This document shows positions 22,982-30,999 of a DNA stretch of 64,000 bases, piece after piece (position 1 is the stretch's first letter; each line of letters begins with the position of its first letter). The DNA lies in the NCBI RefSeq assembly GCF_014353015.1, contig NZ_CP060704.1, positions 5,419,001 to 5,483,000 of the forward strand, in the 5' to 3' direction. A program made the position numbers and the translations under genes. Source of the DNA: Chitinimonas koreensis. GTDB lineage: Bacteria > Pseudomonadota > Gammaproteobacteria > Burkholderiales > Chitinimonadaceae. The notes under the pieces were generated by a model. The model was not told where the DNA came from. It saw only the letters and a list, made by a program, of their open reading frames with translations, and ran no database searches.

Positions 22982-23010
22982 GCGCCCGGCCAAGCCGGGC
23001 GTTTGCGTTT
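22982..23010 (+). terminator. Terminator after the DHH phosphoesterase
   Basis: CGCCCGGC CAA GCCGGGCG then TTTGCGTTT, about 55 bases beyond the stop of the DHH gene. Strong stem, interrupted T run. Confidence 0.75.
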
Positions 23011-23039
23011 GGTGCTTGCTGAATCGTGTCGGCGCCCCT

Positions 23040-23255
23040 GATCGACTCCTACTCCCCCGCCCCCGCCGGGGCCCCACGAAGTCGAAGATTTCGCGGGGTG
23101 GTCCGGAAGGGGCCTCGCTGGCGCTCGCCAGTGACTTGATCGAGCCGGCAGCCAAGCACCTCACCGCGCTTATGCCCCTTTGCATCGATAAATGCTTGAC
23201 CCCGCTCCCCGCGCGGGAGCGAGAGCGGGGTGAGGGCCGCATTCAAACCGCGGCC
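23040..23255. repeat. GC-rich intergenic inverted-repeat block
   Basis: The 370-base gap before the TfoX gene holds nested inverted repeats: CCCCGCCGGGGCCCC near 23055, a match between the GGGGCCCCACGAAGTCG and CGCGGGGTGG segments, and GCTCCC CGC GCGGGAGC near 23210 flanked by GACCCCGCT and AGCGGGGTG. No coding frame there has protein-like content. It looks like a composite of intergenic repeats of the kind found between betaproteobacterial genes. Confidence 0.5.
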
Positions 23256-23300
23256 TTTTCCAGCCCGTAACGCGCCATCTTGTCCAGAAAGGACGACCCC

Positions 23301-23666
23301 ATGAAACGCAACGAATACGTCGGCTGGCTGTGCGACCGCCTGGCGCCGCTGGGCACCATCAGCGCGCGCGCCATGTTCGGCGGCTGGAGCCTGTATTGCG
23401 ACGGGCTGATCTTCGCCATCGTGGTGGACGAGGTCTGCTACCTCAAGGCCGACGACGAGACCATTCCCAGCCACGCCGCGGCCGGCTGCGGGCCGTTCGA
23501 ATACGCCAGCAAGGACGGCCGCATCAACCAGATGCGCTACTACCGGCTGCCCGACGAGTCGCTCGAGGACGACGCGCTGCTGCTGCAATGGTCGCGCGGC
23601 GCGCTCGGCGCGGCCCTGCGCGCGCAGGCCGCCAAGGCAGGCAAGGGGAAGGGCAAGCCGCGCTGA
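23301..23666 (+). CDS. TfoX N-terminal domain protein
   Basis: A 121-residue stand-alone TfoX-N protein: RLAPLGTISARAMFGGWSLY is the domain core, with further conserved YCDGLIFAIVVDEVCYLKAD. ATG 23301 has an AAAGGAC site 5'; a TTG at 23280 is less likely. The C-terminal tail is Lys/Ala/Gly-rich. The fold is shared with the competence regulator TfoX/Sxy, but single-domain forms are of unknown function and no competence genes are near. Confidence 0.85.
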   Translation: MKRNEYVGWLCDRLAPLGTISARAMFGGWSLYCDGLIFAIVVDEVCYLKADDETIPSHAAAGCGPFEYASKDGRINQMRYYRLPDESLEDDALLLQWSRGALGAALRAQAAKAGKGKGKPR

Positions 23667-23696
23667 GGCGGCCGCCGGGCGCTCGCCAGCCCGCGA

Positions 23697-24725
23697 TCAG
23701 CGCTCGTGGCGGCCGCCATGGGCATGGCCCGAATGGTCGTGAGCGGAATGGTCGTGGCCATGGCGCCCGTGGGCGTGGCCATGACCATCGCGGCCGTGCG
23801 CATGGCCCGCGTCGCCCTCGCCCGCCAGCGCGGTCAGCGGGATCACCTTGCCGGCCGGCGGCACGGTCCGCCACGACGGCTGCAGCGTGACGTGGTCGAT
23901 CGCGTAGTCCTTAGCCAGCAGCGCCTGGGTGGCGGCCAGCAGGCGCGGCCACTGCTCGGCGCTGTCGATCACCAGGTGGGCCGACAGCGCGACGCGCTCG
24001 GGGCCGAGGTGCCAGACGTGCAGATCGTGCACCGACTGCACGCCCGGCTGGGCCGCCAGCGTGCGGCCGATGGCGGGCAGGTCGAGATGGGCCGGCACGC
24101 CCTCCATCAGCATATGGCTCGACTGCAGCACCAGCGCCCAGGTCGAGCGCAGGATCAGCAGCACCACCAGCAGCGACAGGATCGGATCGATCGGCTTCCA
24201 GCCGGTCAGCCAGATCACCGCGCCGGCCGCGATCGCCGCCACCGAGCCGAGCAGGTCGCCCAGCACGTGCATCAGCGCCGCACGCGAATTCATGTTGTGG
24301 CTGTCGGCCGACAACAGCCAGGCCGCCAGCAGGTTCACCGCCAAGCCGACCGCAGCGATGCCCATCACGCCGACGCCGTCGACCTCCTTCGGGTTCATCA
24401 GCCGGCCGATCGCCTCGAACGCGATCCAGCCGACCATCGCCAGCATAAGCAGGCTGTTGACCAGCGCGCCGAGGATCTCGGCCCGCGCATAGCCGTAGGA
24501 ATTGCGCGCCGAGGCCGGCCGGCGCGACACCAGCTGGGCGAATAGCGCGAGGCCCAGCGCGGCGGCGTCGGTCAGCATATGGCCGGCGTCGGACAGCAGC
24601 GCCAGCGAGCCGGTCCACAGCCCGCCGCCGGCCTCGACCACGGCGTAGCCGGCGGTGAGCAGCAGGGCCAGCGCCATCCGGCGGCGGCTGGCGGAATGGG
24701 GGTGGTGGGCGTGGTCGTGGCTCAT
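23697..24725 (-). CDS. Cation diffusion facilitator (zinc/cadmium-type efflux)
   Basis: A 342-residue CDF transporter with six membrane helices. Metal sites are intact: SDAGHMLTDAAALG in helix 2 (His and Asp) and HVLGDLLGSVAAI in helix 5 (His and Asp). His clusters at both ends (SHDHAHHPHS; HAHGRDGHGHAHGRHGHDHS) suggest extra metal capture. The cytoplasmic C-terminal domain carries VHDLHVWHLGPERVALSAHL. The start ATG 24723-24725 lies at the His-rich end. It probably exports Zn2+ and related ions against protons. Confidence 0.93.
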   Translation of the reverse strand: MSHDHAHHPHSASRRRMALALLLTAGYAVVEAGGGLWTGSLALLSDAGHMLTDAAALGLALFAQLVSRRPASARNSYGYARAEILGALVNSLLMLAMVGWIAFEAIGRLMNPKEVDGVGVMGIAAVGLAVNLLAAWLLSADSHNMNSRAALMHVLGDLLGSVAAIAAGAVIWLTGWKPIDPILSLLVVLLILRSTWALVLQSSHMLMEGVPAHLDLPAIGRTLAAQPGVQSVHDLHVWHLGPERVALSAHLVIDSAEQWPRLLAATQALLAKDYAIDHVTLQPSWRTVPPAGKVIPLTALAGEGDAGHAHGRDGHGHAHGRHGHDHSAHDHSGHAHGGRHER

Positions 24726-24729
24726 GCGT

Positions 24730-25470
24730 TCAATCCAGTTCGAAGCGGAAACTGCGCTCTCCGGCAGGGACTCCGCGCGCATAGCTCAGTTCGGTCATGC
24801 CGACGGTGCGCCGGCCCAGCCGCAGCACGGTCGAGGCGCGGGTGCCGTAGTCGGGCGTGCGGATCAGCGCCGCCGACAGCGCGCGCTCCCACTCGAGCGG
24901 CACGCCGGTGGCCGGCAGCCGCTCGTCCGGCGCGATGGCCGGGTCGGCCAGCAGCGCGAACAGCGCCGCGTCGTCGTCGGCCTCGATCGCGAGGCCGGCC
25001 TTGAGCGCCTCGACCTTGGGCCAGGGCGTGTCGAAGGCCGCGTTCGACACCGCGTGCACGCCGGTGTCGAAGCGCAGCACGCGGTCGGCGCGGCTCTCGT
25101 AGCCGAGCAGTTCGCGGCCGTCGTACAGCAGCAGGTTGAAACCATTGTAGGCCGCCGCCGGCCGCAGCCCGGCCAGGTAGTCGGCCGCGCCTGTCGAGCC
25201 TGCCAGGAAGCCGGCCACCAGCGCGCCGCGCGACGGCGCGCCGGGCTTGATGTCGCGCGGGTCGCGGTAATTGGTCAGCGCGGCGAAGCGGCCGTCGCGC
25301 GTCACGCCCATCCAGCTGCCGCCGGCCTGCAGGTCGCGGCCGGCCAGGATGCGGCCGTCGGGCCACCAGGCGAGCGGCGCAGCCGGCCGGGCGTAGAACT
25401 CGTCGCGGTTGGCCGCCACCAGCAGCGGCGTGTCCGTGTCGGGCTGCCAGCGGAAGGCGATCAGGCACAT
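24730..25470 (-). CDS. NRDE (TANGO2-like) family protein
   Basis: A 246-residue protein beginning MCLIAFRWQPDTDTPLLVAA followed by NRDEFYARPA, the defining Asn-Arg-Asp-Glu motif next to a Cys that becomes N-terminal. ILAGRDLQAGGSWMGV and ALTNYRDP are further hallmarks. The family relates to human TANGO2; some members are linked to heme handling, but the activity of this one is unknown. Its ATG overlaps the stop of the TSUP gene (TGATG), so the two are coupled. Confidence 0.9.
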   Translation of the reverse strand: MCLIAFRWQPDTDTPLLVAANRDEFYARPAAPLAWWPDGRILAGRDLQAGGSWMGVTRDGRFAALTNYRDPRDIKPGAPSRGALVAGFLAGSTGAADYLAGLRPAAAYNGFNLLLYDGRELLGYESRADRVLRFDTGVHAVSNAAFDTPWPKVEALKAGLAIEADDDAALFALLADPAIAPDERLPATGVPLEWERALSAALIRTPDYGTRASTVLRLGRRTVGMTELSYARGVPAGERSFRFELD

Positions 25471-26273
25471 CAGGCCAGCAGCCCGTAGAGCATGCGGCTG
25501 GCCAGCACGATCAGCAGCGCGGCGAAGCACTTCTTCAGCGTCGCCACCGGCAATCGGTGCGCCACCGCGGCGCCGGACGGCGCGGTCAGCACGCTGGCCA
25601 GCACGATGCCGGCCAGCGCCGGCAGGTAGACGAAGCCGAGGCTGCCGGCCGGCAGCCCCGCCACGCCCGCGCCGTTGGCGGCATAGCCGACCAGGCCGGC
25701 CAGCGCGATCGGCAGGCCCAGCGCCGCCGAGGTGCCGACCGCACGCTGCATCGGCACGTTGCACCAGCTCATGAACGGCACCGATAGCGAGCCGCCGCCG
25801 ATGCCGACGAAGCTCGACACTGCGCCGATCGCACCGCCGGCCGTGCTCAGCCCGGCCAGGCCCGGCAACTGGCGCGTCGGCCGCGGCTTGAAGCCCGACA
25901 GCATCTGCGCGGCCACCAGGTAGGCGAACACCACGAAGAACCACTTCAGGCCCACCGAGGGCAGCCGCGCCGCCAGCCAGGAGCCGGCCAGCGTGCCGAT
26001 GACGAGGCCGCCGGCCATGCCGCGCACGGTCGACCAGTCGACCGCGCCCTTGCGGTGGTGCGCGCGCAGGCTGGAGATCGAGGTGAACACGATGCTGGCC
26101 AGCGAGGTGCCGAGCGCGATGTGCAAGATGTGCTGCTGCGGGAAACCGCCCGCCTCGAACACCGCCACCAGCGTCGGCACGATGATCAGCCCGCCGCCGA
26201 CGCCGAGCAGGCCGGCCAGGAAGCCGGCGGCGCAGCCGATGGCGAGGAAGGCCGCGATCGCCGCCAGCGTCAT
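25470..26273 (-). CDS. TauE/SafE (TSUP) family anion exporter
   Basis: A 267-residue membrane protein with about eight helices in two halves. The repeated family motif is seen as GFLAGLLGVGGGLIIVPTLV near the N-terminus and as GAVSSFVGIGGGSLSVPFMS in the second half. Relatives move sulfite, organosulfonates or sulfur compounds across the inner membrane. It starts inside the end of the EVE gene (ATGA) and its stop overlaps the NRDE start, giving a three-gene overlapping set. Confidence 0.92.
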   Translation of the reverse strand: MTLAAIAAFLAIGCAAGFLAGLLGVGGGLIIVPTLVAVFEAGGFPQQHILHIALGTSLASIVFTSISSLRAHHRKGAVDWSTVRGMAGGLVIGTLAGSWLAARLPSVGLKWFFVVFAYLVAAQMLSGFKPRPTRQLPGLAGLSTAGGAIGAVSSFVGIGGGSLSVPFMSWCNVPMQRAVGTSAALGLPIALAGLVGYAANGAGVAGLPAGSLGFVYLPALAGIVLASVLTAPSGAAVAHRLPVATLKKCFAALLIVLASRMLYGLLA

Positions 26274-26736
26274 GCCGGCTCCCCGATCAGCCGCATCACC
26301 GTGCGCCAGTGCGCCGGCGACACCGGCGTGATCGACAGCCGGTTGCCGCGCGCCAGCACCTGCATGCCCTCGAGCTCGGGCGTGGCGCGCATCTGCGCCA
26401 GCGTGAGGTAAGCGGTCTTCTTCGCCAGCCGCACGTCGACCTGCTGCCAGCGCGGCGTCTCGCGGGTCGACTTGGGATCGTAGTAACGATGGTCCGGGTC
26501 GAACTGGGTCGGGTCCGGATAGGGCCGGAGCAGATCTCGACGATGCCGGCCACGCCGGGCTCCTTGCAGCCCGAGTGGTAGAACAGCGCCAGGTCGCCGC
26601 GCTGCATCTGGTCGCGCATGAAGTTGCGTGCCTGGTAGTTGCGCACGCCGTCCCAGCCGATGGTCCGGTCGGGCAGCGCGGCGAGATCGTCGATGCCGAG
26701 CACGTCGGGCTCGGCCTTCATCAGCCAGTAGCGCAT
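26270..26736 (-). pseudogene. EVE-domain protein, one-base frameshift
   Basis: Begins MRYWLMKAEPDVLGIDDLAA and reads GWDGVRNYQARNFMRDQMQR, then LALFYHSGCKEPGVAGIVEI, the typical EVE/PUA-like fold. Near 26521-26530 (CTCCGGCCCT on minus) the frame is lost. Reading on in the next frame gives YPDPTQFDPDHRYYDPKST then RETPRWQQVDV and the expected end, stopping at TGA 26270-26272 over the TSUP ATG. One added base restores a 155-residue family-length protein. EVE domains bind modified bases in nucleic acid. The break may be a sequencing error. Confidence 0.85.
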
Positions 26737-26764
26737 GGTCCTGTTCTCCTCGGGTTCTTCGTCT

Positions 26765-27742
26765 TCAGTCGGCCCGCCTGGCATAGCGCTCGGCCAGGAT
26801 CGAGCATACGAACAGCTGCAGCTGGTGATAGAACATGATCGGCAGCACGATCAGCCCCAGCGCCGGGTGCGCGCCGAACAGCAGCTTGGCCATCGGCACG
26901 CCCGAGGCCAGCGTCTTCTTCGAGCCGCAGAACACCGTCACGATCTCGTCCTCGACCGCGAAGCCCAGCGCCCGGGCCGCCCGCCGCGTCAGCCACAGCA
27001 CCACGGCCAGGATCAGGCCGGCACCGAGCAGAGTCTGCAACAGGATGGCCGGGCCGTAGCGCGTCCACAGCCCGGAGGCGACCGAATCGCTGAACGAGTT
27101 GAGCACCAGCAGCAGGATCACGGTCTTGTCGAAGGCGCCGGTATAGCGCTTGTAGCGGCCGAACCAGGCGCCGAACGCCGGCCGCAGCGCCTGGCCCAGC
27201 ATCAGCGGCAACAGCAGCAGGGTGGCGAGCTTGAGCACCGCATCGCCCAGCGGCAGCTGGCCGGACGCGGTGGCCACCAGGCTCACCAGGAGCGGCGTGA
27301 GCACGATGCCGAGCAGGCTCGACAGCGAGGCGTTGAAGATGGCGGCCGCCACGTTGCCGCGCGCAGCGCCCGTCATCGCCACCGAGGAGGAGATGGTCGA
27401 AGGCAGTGCGCACAGGTAGAGGAAGCCGAGCAGCAGGCCGGCCGGCAGCCAGTGGCCGAACAGCGCGGCGAAGCCGAAGTACAGCAGCGGGAACACGGCG
27501 AAGGTGAAGCCCTGCACCAGGAGATGCAGGCGCCAGCGCAGCAGGCCGGCCTTCATGCGCTCGGTCGACAGGCCGATGCCGTGCAGGAAGAACACCAGGA
27601 AGATGCCGGCATCGGCGGCCTGGTCGAGCCGCAGCCAGCCGCCGCTCCTGCCGAGCGAGGGCAGGAAACTGGCCAGCAGCACCGCGGCGATCATGCCGCG
27701 CATAAACCAGTCGCTCAGCAAGAGACGCAAGCGGTTCGGCAT
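26765..27742 (-). CDS. Bile acid:sodium symporter family (SBF-like, YfeH-type) protein
   Basis: A 325-residue protein with about ten membrane helices. The start at 27742 gives MPNRLRLLLSDWFMRGMIAA; the frame is open far upstream but through the divergent neighbour. Family markers are FFLHGIGLSTERMKAGLLRW and LCALPSTISSSVAMTGAARG with NVAAAIFNASLSSLLGIVLTP. These carriers move an organic anion with Na+ or H+. The substrate is unknown. It lies 28 bases upstream of the EVE gene on the same strand. Confidence 0.88.
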   Translation of the reverse strand: MPNRLRLLLSDWFMRGMIAAVLLASFLPSLGRSGGWLRLDQAADAGIFLVFFLHGIGLSTERMKAGLLRWRLHLLVQGFTFAVFPLLYFGFAALFGHWLPAGLLLGFLYLCALPSTISSSVAMTGAARGNVAAAIFNASLSSLLGIVLTPLLVSLVATASGQLPLGDAVLKLATLLLLPLMLGQALRPAFGAWFGRYKRYTGAFDKTVILLLVLNSFSDSVASGLWTRYGPAILLQTLLGAGLILAVVLWLTRRAARALGFAVEDEIVTVFCGSKKTLASGVPMAKLLFGAHPALGLIVLPIMFYHQLQLFVCSILAERYARRAD

Positions 27743-27843
27743 GGGAAGCGCAGAAACGGTCGGGAGCCGCAGTTTCCCACCCGTCCGCGGCCGCGGGTGA
27801 TTTATATTTGGCCAGGACGGCCAACGCCCGCCGGAGACTGCAC

Positions 27844-28749
27844 GTGTCCGCATCGCCCGCCTCATCCAGATCGATCCCCTACGCGCTCGGCGCCGAACTC
27901 GCCGCGGCGCCGGCGGCGTTCGTCGCGGCGGCCTGCACCGGTTCGGTCGCGCTGCTCGCCGTCGCGCTGCAGGCAACCGCCGCCAGCGCCGGCCTCGGCC
28001 TGCTGCAGTGGAGCCGCCACGCGGCCGACCGGTCGGCCGCCGCCGCGCGCCAGGCCTGGGCCGGCGTCGCCGCGGTGCTGCTGTACGGCATGGGCGGCCT
28101 CGCCGCGCTGTACGAGGGTGCACACAAGCTGGGCCAGCCCGAACAGATGGAAGCGCCGTGGATCGCGCTCGGCGCGCTGCTGTTCGCGCTGCCGGCGCTG
28201 GCCGCCGCGCTGTGGCGCTGCCTGCGCGAGCGCGGCGAAATCGCCGCCGAGGCGGGACGGCGGTTGTGGACCTGGCGCCTGATCCTGGGCCAGTTGCTGG
28301 CGTCGTGCGCCGGCCTGCTGCTCGCGCTGGCCGCCGTGGCCTTGGCCGGCGTCGGCGAAAATCCGCTGTTCGATGCGCTCGGCGGCCTCGCGCTCGGTCC
28401 GCTGCTGATCGGCACGGCGATCGGCTGCGGCGCCGAGCTGGCCAGCGCCGCGCGCAGCGAGCGGATCGAACCGCGCCTGCGCGAGGCGATCGCGGCCTGG
28501 CTGGCCGGCGACCCGGCCGTGGCCGGACTCGAGCGGCTGGTGGTGATGCGTATCGACGGTCTGCTGGTGGTGGCGGCGGAACTGCGCTGGCGGCTCGCGG
28601 CAGCGGTCGAGCGGCCGCAGGCGGCACTGCGGATCGAGACAGCGCTGAAGGCCGCCTTCGGCCAGGTCGACGCGGTCTACCTGGCCGGCGACGTCGACGA
28701 AGCGGCTACGGCCGCGGCGGACGCGGCCGATACAGCGCCGTCTCGCTGA
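27844..28749 (+). CDS. CDF-fold membrane protein lacking metal-binding residues
   Basis: About 301 residues from a GTG at 27844, which has a GGAG site 7 bases upstream; a TTG at 27808 is an alternative. It follows the cation-diffusion-facilitator layout closely (GGLAALYEGAHKL, then EQMEAPWIALGALLF and NPLFDALGGLALG). The metal ligands are gone: where family members have His-x3-Asp in helix 2 this has ALQATAASAG, and helix 5 reads ILGQLLASCAGLL without acidic residues. It is probably not a metal pump; it may be a regulatory or structural paralogue. Its last 44 bases overlap the end of the convergent folate gene. Confidence 0.75.
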   Translation: MSASPASSRSIPYALGAELAAAPAAFVAAACTGSVALLAVALQATAASAGLGLLQWSRHAADRSAAAARQAWAGVAAVLLYGMGGLAALYEGAHKLGQPEQMEAPWIALGALLFALPALAAALWRCLRERGEIAAEAGRRLWTWRLILGQLLASCAGLLLALAAVALAGVGENPLFDALGGLALGPLLIGTAIGCGAELASAARSERIEPRLREAIAAWLAGDPAVAGLERLVVMRIDGLLVVAAELRWRLAAAVERPQAALRIETALKAAFGQVDAVYLAGDVDEAATAAADAADTAPSR

Positions 28750-29296
28750 TCACCGCGTCGAGCGGCGCATCGTGCGGCTCGCGCGGGATGCGCTCGACGC
28801 GCTGGCATTCGAAGCCCACGCCGATCAGCCGCGGCTTCTTCCAGGCCTGCCGGCCGGCGCGGAAGGCGAAGGTGGTGTCGTAGTAGCCACCGCCCTGCCC
28901 CAGCCGGCCGCCGTCGGCATCGAAACCCACCAGCGGCACGAACACCACGTCGAGCCGATTCGCCGGCAATTGGCGGGGCGAATGGTATTCGGCGATGCCG
29001 TAGCGGTTGCACCGCCAGCGGCCGCGCGGATCGTCGAGCGCGGCGAAGCGCATGCGGCGGCCGCGCCGCGGCACCAGCGGCAGGTAGAGCCGCACGCCGC
29101 GGCGGCGCGCCAGCTCGATCAGCGGCGCCAGCGACAATTCGGCGCCGAGCGCCCAATAGGCCGCCACCCGGCGGCCGCGCCGCAGCCAGGGCCGCGCACG
29201 GCGCGCCACCATGGCCTCGGCGGCTTCGCGCAGCGCGGGTGCCAATGCCTTGCGCCGCCGGCGCAGTTCCTTACGCAGGGCGGCCTTGTCGGTCAT
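28706..29296 (-). CDS. 5-formyltetrahydrofolate cyclo-ligase
   Basis: Converts 5-formyl-THF to 5,10-methenyl-THF with ATP. ATG 29294-29296 gives 196 residues starting MTDKAALRKELRRRRKAL. The signature FVPLVGFDADGGRLGQGGGY with YDTTFAF and the late LIGVGFECQRVERIPREPHD are intact. It lies just after the 6S RNA gene, the arrangement known from E. coli (ssrS-ygfA), where the two can be cotranscribed. Confidence 0.95.
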   Translation of the reverse strand: MTDKAALRKELRRRRKALAPALREAAEAMVARRARPWLRRGRRVAAYWALGAELSLAPLIELARRRGVRLYLPLVPRRGRRMRFAALDDPRGRWRCNRYGIAEYHSPRQLPANRLDVVFVPLVGFDADGGRLGQGGGYYDTTFAFRAGRQAWKKPRLIGVGFECQRVERIPREPHDAPLDAVISETALYRPRPPRP

Positions 29297-29340
29297 GGAT
29301 GTCGGATCGGAATGATCGAGGAAAGTGCGGGGAGGGGGAT

Positions 29341-29520
29341 CCCCGCGGGCGCCGTCCCGGCTCACATCTTGAACCTAACGGTTCAAGTGGTCGCAAGCGG
29401 CACGCCTTCAGGTGCATCGGATGAACGATGCGCGCAACGGGCGCGGCCAGCCATACAACCCGGTTCAATATATTGGTTCAAAGAATATCGAGCCGGAACG
29501 AACGCCGCAGGGAAACTTTG
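29341..29520 (-). ncRNA. ssrS: 6S RNA
   Basis: Lies between zapA and the 5-formyl-THF cyclo-ligase gene, the classic proteobacterial location. On the minus strand the 5' arm carries CCCTGCGG then CCGGCTCGATATTC, and the 3' arm carries ACTTGAACCGTTAGGTTCAA then GAGCCGG and GCCCGCGGGG. These arms pair (CCGGCTC with GAGCCGG; CCCTGCGG with CCGCGGGG), with a large open centre between, the 6S shape. The GAACC..GGTTC hairpin matches that in E. coli 6S. It binds the RNA polymerase housekeeping holoenzyme by mimicking an open promoter. Ends are estimated from the closing stem. Confidence 0.85.
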
Positions 29521-29553
29521 AAAGCGGCACAGCGGAAAAACGGTCTGCGAAAC

Positions 29554-29862
29554 TCAGAACAACTGCTGCTGTTCCTTCAATGCATCCTCGACCGTCTGCT
29601 GCATGCGGCCGATTCTACGCCGAAAGTCCGCCACGTCCAAACCGCCCGTGACGCGGGTGTTCATGAACTCGTGGGCGATGTTGAGCGCGGCCATGATGGC
29701 GACCTTGTCGATGCCCATCACATTGCCGCTGTCGCGGATCTCGCGCATCTTGCGGTCGACGAAGCCGACCGCCTCCAGCAGCGCATCTTCCTCGTCGACC
29801 GGGCAGGCCACGCGGAATTCGCGGCCCATGATGGTCACGTCGAGCTGCTTCGTCTCGCTCAT
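29554..29862 (-). CDS. zapA: Cell division protein ZapA
   Basis: A 102-residue FtsZ-ring stabiliser. It opens MSETKQLDVTIMGREFRVAC and has the conserved VGFVDRKMREIRDSGNVMG and DKVAIMAALNIAHE segments, then a C-terminal coiled coil. It overlaps the upstream coiled-coil gene by ATGA. Confidence 0.96.
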   Translation of the reverse strand: MSETKQLDVTIMGREFRVACPVDEEDALLEAVGFVDRKMREIRDSGNVMGIDKVAIMAALNIAHEFMNTRVTGGLDVADFRRRIGRMQQTVEDALKEQQQLF

Positions 29863-30080
29863 CGCGCTTGCTCCTGCTCGTCTTCGTCCTCATCGGGCAG
29901 CCGGGCGATCAGCGCCTCGACGCGGACCTTCGCCACCTCGACCTTGTCGGTCAGACGACGGTTGTCGTTCTTCAGCACCAGCACTTCCTGGCGCAGCTCG
30001 ATGTTCTCGCGGCGCAGCTGCCGGCACAGCATGGCCAGCGAGCCGATGCGGTCTTCGAGGGTCTGGAGGTCTGCTTCCAT
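29859..30080 (-). CDS. Small coiled-coil protein upstream of zapA (ZapB-like)
   Basis: 73 residues, almost entirely one coiled coil (LEDRIGSLAMLCRQLRREN then IELRQEVLVLKNDNRRLTDK), with an acidic tail (PDEDEDEQEQ). Such proteins sit directly upstream of zapA in many beta- and gammaproteobacteria and are annotated as TIGR02449 or ZapB-like. Overlap with zapA (ATGA) supports a joint role at the division ring. Similarity is by layout rather than strong sequence match. Confidence 0.85.
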   Translation of the reverse strand: MEADLQTLEDRIGSLAMLCRQLRRENIELRQEVLVLKNDNRRLTDKVEVAKVRVEALIARLPDEDEDEQEQAR

Positions 30081-30153
30081 TGGCGATCGGGCGGTTGGTT
30101 GGTTCGGCCGATTCTAAGAGCCTGCCGTGGAGCTGGCTACTTCTACCGGCAGT

Positions 30154-30999
30154 TCAGCCGCCGCGCAGCGCGTCGAGCCGCAGGCACAGCGCTTCGCCGG
30201 CGGCCAGGATGCGCGAGGTGGGCCGGCCCAGCGTGTCGGCGTCGACCGCCAGCAGCGCCGGCCGGCCGGGCAGCGTGCGCCAGCGCGCCAGCCAGCCCTC
30301 GGCGACCGCCGGCGTGGCCAGCGCGACGATGGCGCGCGGCCGCGCCGCCGCCAGCGCCTCGACCGACATCAGCGGCACCGCGGCGCGCTCGGCGCCGAAC
30401 GGGTTGCGGGTGTTGCAGGCGCGGAAGGCGGCGGCGACGAACTGGCGGTCGTTCACCGTCATGGCCGGCGCGTCACCGACCTGCGGCACCACCGATAGCG
30501 GCGTCGACTGGCGGTAGCGCCGTTCGAGCGCGGCCCAGCCGGTCTCGAAACGCGCGGCGCGCCGCTCGGCCTCGGCCGCCTGGCCGCTCAGCGTACCGAG
30601 CGCGCGCAGCGTGGCCGGGATCGCGGCGACGTCGCCGGGCTGGCTGGCGAACACCGGGATGCCGAGCGCGCGCAGCCGGCGGGTGGCCGCACCGGCCTGC
30701 GGGCCTTCCCAGGCGACCACCAGGTCGGGCTTGAGCGCGACGATGGCCTCGACGTTGAAGGCGCCGTACAGGCCGACCGCCGGCAACTTCGCCGCGGCGG
30801 CCGGGTAGTCGCTGGCGCCGTCGCGGCCGACCAGCCGGTCGCCGGCGCCGATCTCGTACAAGAGCTCGGTGGCGTGCGGGCTCAGGCTGACGATGCGGCG
30901 CGCCGGCGCGGCCAGCTTCACCGCCTGGCCGGCGTCGTCGCGCGCCTCGACGGCGGCCGGCGCCGGCAGGGCCAGCAGCAGGGCGAGCAGAGCGCGCAT
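30154..30999 (-). CDS. BtuF-type cobalamin/siderophore-binding protein
   Basis: 281 residues with a signal peptide (MRALLALLLALPAPAAVEA) and a class III periplasmic binding fold: RRIVSLSPHATELLYEIGAG, then KPDLVVAWEG and PAMTVNDRQFVAAAFRACN. This matches BtuF-like vitamin B12 and Fe3+-chelate binding proteins. No BtuC or BtuD gene is in the window. Its start overlaps the RbgA stop (TGATG), an unexpected partner; the coupling is likely just compact packing. Confidence 0.85.
   Translation of the reverse strand: MRALLALLLALPAPAAVEARDDAGQAVKLAAPARRIVSLSPHATELLYEIGAGDRLVGRDGASDYPAAAAKLPAVGLYGAFNVEAIVALKPDLVVAWEGPQAGAATRRLRALGIPVFASQPGDVAAIPATLRALGTLSGQAAEAERRAARFETGWAALERRYRQSTPLSVVPQVGDAPAMTVNDRQFVAAAFRACNTRNPFGAERAAVPLMSVEALAAARPRAIVALATPAVAEGWLARWRTLPGRPALLAVDADTLGRPTSRILAAGEALCLRLDALRGG

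Noticed and set aside
23016..23270. Small plus-strand frame before the TfoX gene
   Set aside because: Overlaps nested intergenic inverted repeats; composition is that of the repeat, not a protein.
29297..29553. Short open frames between zapA and the folate gene
   Set aside because: They fall in the 6S RNA gene and its flanks, with no ribosome sites or protein-like content.
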